This document shows positions 5,189 to 6,353 of a stretch of 6,353 nt of DNA, piece after piece. Position 1 is the first letter of the stretch, and every line of letters starts with the position of its first letter. The notes below the pieces were generated by a model that was not told where the DNA came from, made no database searches, and saw only the letters and a list, made by a program, of their open reading frames with translations. Made by a program: the position numbers and the translations under genes. Origin of the DNA: Thermoplasmata archaeon (lineage in GTDB: Archaea > Thermoplasmatota > Thermoplasmata > Thermoplasmatales > Thermoplasmataceae); NCBI GenBank assembly GCA_021797265.1, contig JAJZZZ010000085.1, positions 1 to 6,353 of the forward strand. Reading direction: 5' to 3'.

Positions 5189-5980
5189 ATGGTGGAGAAT
5201 CCTCAAAATAGTGATCCAGTTTTTGATTCCATTGCAGAACATTATGACGAAACAAGAGACCCCTTGAGAGATGAGGTTTTAAATTTCCTTATAGAAAATT
5301 TAAGGGACTCTGAAGATATTCTTGAAATAGGTGCCGGTACAGGCAGGATATCAATTCCGCTCCAGAATTCTGGTTTTAATGTAACAGGTGCAGACATATC
5401 GCCAAAGATGCTTGAAAAGGCCAGGATCAAGGGACTTAAGAATACAGTGATGGCAGACGGTTCCAAGCTTCCATTTGAGAATAACAGTTTTGATGTCGCA
5501 CTTATGGTACATGTTTTCCATCTTCTCAATGACAGGAAAACAGTAATGAAGGAGGCAATGCGCGTCTCAAGGAAACGTGTAATGTCAATAATAAGAATCA
5601 GAGACAACAACTGGGGCCAGAAAGAACCAAGAGGTCAGATAAGAGATATCCTTCAGGATGTAGCATCAGGGTTCGGAATATCATGGGATCAGAGGGTAAG
5701 GGAAAATAATCATCAAATTTCTGAATCCTCAGTAATAGAAGAGTTACCTCCTGACAGAATGCTTGAAATTGGGGGATTCGAGTCATCATTTTCAAAGGAT
5801 CAGATTGTTAAAAAAGTATTATCATCATCAGGCTACGTCAGGCGTGTCAGGGCATTATCCATAGAGATGCGGGAAGAGCTTGAGAGGGAGTTCAGGGAAA
5901 GAGTGTCCCTGATTCCTGATTTTCATGTCATAAGAAAAAGTAGAGAATTTCTTGCTATCTGGGATAAAAAGGATATTTGA
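5189..5980 (+). CDS. Class I SAM-dependent methyltransferase (type 11/UbiE-like)
   Basis: This is a 263-residue cytoplasmic enzyme that transfers a methyl group from S-adenosylmethionine to an unknown acceptor, probably a small molecule. The N-terminus FDSIAEHYDETRD (12-24) is the usual lead-in of the Methyltransf_11/UbiE group. Motif I is E46-I-G48-A-G50-T-G52; acidic D69 in GADISPKML ends strand 2 and should bind the ribose hydroxyls; AD90G contacts adenine; LPFENNSFDVALMVHV (94-109) is motif II with the family's typical LPF...FD pattern. The C-terminal third (about 140-263) departs from the Rossmann core and probably forms a substrate-recognition region rich in charged helix (EMREELEREFRERV). 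The ATG at 5189 is chosen because the TATA box lies about 25 bp upstream. It shares a divergent promoter region with the esterase and ends 47 bp from the converging membrane gene. The fold is certain; the substrate is not readable. Confidence 0.92.
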   Translation: MVENPQNSDPVFDSIAEHYDETRDPLRDEVLNFLIENLRDSEDILEIGAGTGRISIPLQNSGFNVTGADISPKMLEKARIKGLKNTVMADGSKLPFENNSFDVALMVHVFHLLNDRKTVMKEAMRVSRKRVMSIIRIRDNNWGQKEPRGQIRDILQDVASGFGISWDQRVRENNHQISESSVIEELPPDRMLEIGGFESSFSKDQIVKKVLSSSGYVRRVRALSIEMREELEREFRERVSLIPDFHVIRKSREFLAIWDKKDI

Positions 5981-6027
5981 GTTCCTCTGACTCTCCAATC
6001 TTCCTTGCAGCATATAATGGAACGATT

Positions 6028-6353
6028 TTAGCTTATGTATACAAAAAGGGCAGTGAGAAGAAGGACCGCAACCACTACATAATCAACTGTAGCTGGCTTA
6101 AGTTTTTCCAGTTTCCTGAAAATACTTCCTCTTGCAACATATACCACAGAGAGGAGTGATATTCCACTTGCCAGAATAAAAACCAGACTCAGGAGTCCCA
6201 GGAATATGTTCCCATAGGCAACCGCTACAAGTGCAATGGGAAGAAATGCTGGATCTGGGACAATGCTTACGAGAATTGATGTGTTTTCAACATTCTCATT
6301 TCCCTTTTCTTCCCTGATTGCGTTAATGACCATGTAAATGCTGACAGCTACTA
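6028..6353 (-). CDS. Polytopic membrane protein, 5' end missing (NicO/UreH-like?)
   Basis: The visible 107 C-terminal residues stay in frame to the window edge, so the gene starts outside; the ATG at 6333 is probably an internal methionine because open coding sequence (VAVSIY) precedes it. Hydrophobic segments are the end of one helix (about 1-12), two helices between 34 and 73, and a last helix at 90-106 that closes the protein. After a polar loop (EEKGNENVENT) comes VPDPAFLPIALVAVAYG, followed by a helix and a basic turn (ARGSIFRKLEKLK). This layout resembles the C-terminal half of NicO/RcnA or UreH-type metal transporters, where a proline-rich PxP segment opens the second half. That likeness is recalled by eye only. 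The His-rich loop common in NicO proteins is not seen in the visible part. Some other small-solute permease is possible. It converges on the methyltransferase gene. Confidence 0.7.
   Translation of the reverse strand, partial: VAVSIYMVINAIREEKGNENVENTSILVSIVPDPAFLPIALVAVAYGNIFLGLLSLVFILASGISLLSVVYVARGSIFRKLEKLKPATVDYVVVAVLLLTALFVYIS

Noticed and set aside
5121..5267. A + strand 48-codon ORF starting MSPQHAMKIL upstream of the methyltransferase
   Set aside because: It runs out of frame into the methyltransferase gene, lacks an SD, and the nearest TATA (5102-5109) is too close for a leaderless start.
5977..6159. A + strand 60-codon ORF overlapping the methyltransferase stop codon
   Set aside because: It starts with TTG, has no start signal, and lies antisense to the membrane gene at 6028-6353, whose hydrophobic pattern is clearly coding.

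Overview
The window looks like archaeal DNA, most plausibly from the Thermoplasmatales (acidophilic Thermoplasmatota). This is inferred from several things: AT-rich intergenic DNA with TATA-like boxes about 25 bp ahead of start codons (leaderless or near-leaderless mRNAs), oligo-T runs right after stop codons, heavy use of AGA/AGG arginine and ATA isoleucine codons, and a gene mix rich in proton-coupled MFS carriers plus an HSL-type esterase. No rRNA, tRNA, CRISPR array or mobile element was seen, so the assignment is indirect.

Left part (1-2004): a 12-TM MFS carrier of the metabolite:H+ symporter type on the + strand, then a 47-codon two-TM membrane protein with the clearest Shine-Dalgarno sequence in the window, then about 320 bp without a convincing gene but with several short inverted repeats.

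Middle part (1993-5041), all on the - strand: in transcription order an HSL-family alpha/beta-hydrolase, an unrecognised soluble protein of about 191 aa, and a second MFS carrier of the aromatic-acid/sialate H+-symporter type. Each has its own TATA-like promoter, so this is a run of single genes rather than a tight operon. The second carrier ends in a hairpin plus T6 terminator whose loop contains the stop codon, and a perfect 12-bp palindrome lies upstream of its promoter.

Right part (5042-6353): a divergent promoter region, a class I SAM-dependent methyltransferase on the + strand, and, converging on it, the 3' end of a polytopic membrane protein cut by the window edge (possibly a NicO/UreH-like transporter).

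The likely shared theme is uptake and turnover of small organic compounds: two H+-driven carriers and an intracellular carboxylesterase. No substrate can be read from the sequence. I found no evidence for a complete novel system. The most useful new items are the small membrane gene at 1531-1674, the palindrome at 3375-3386 and the hairpin-rich gap at 1675-1992.
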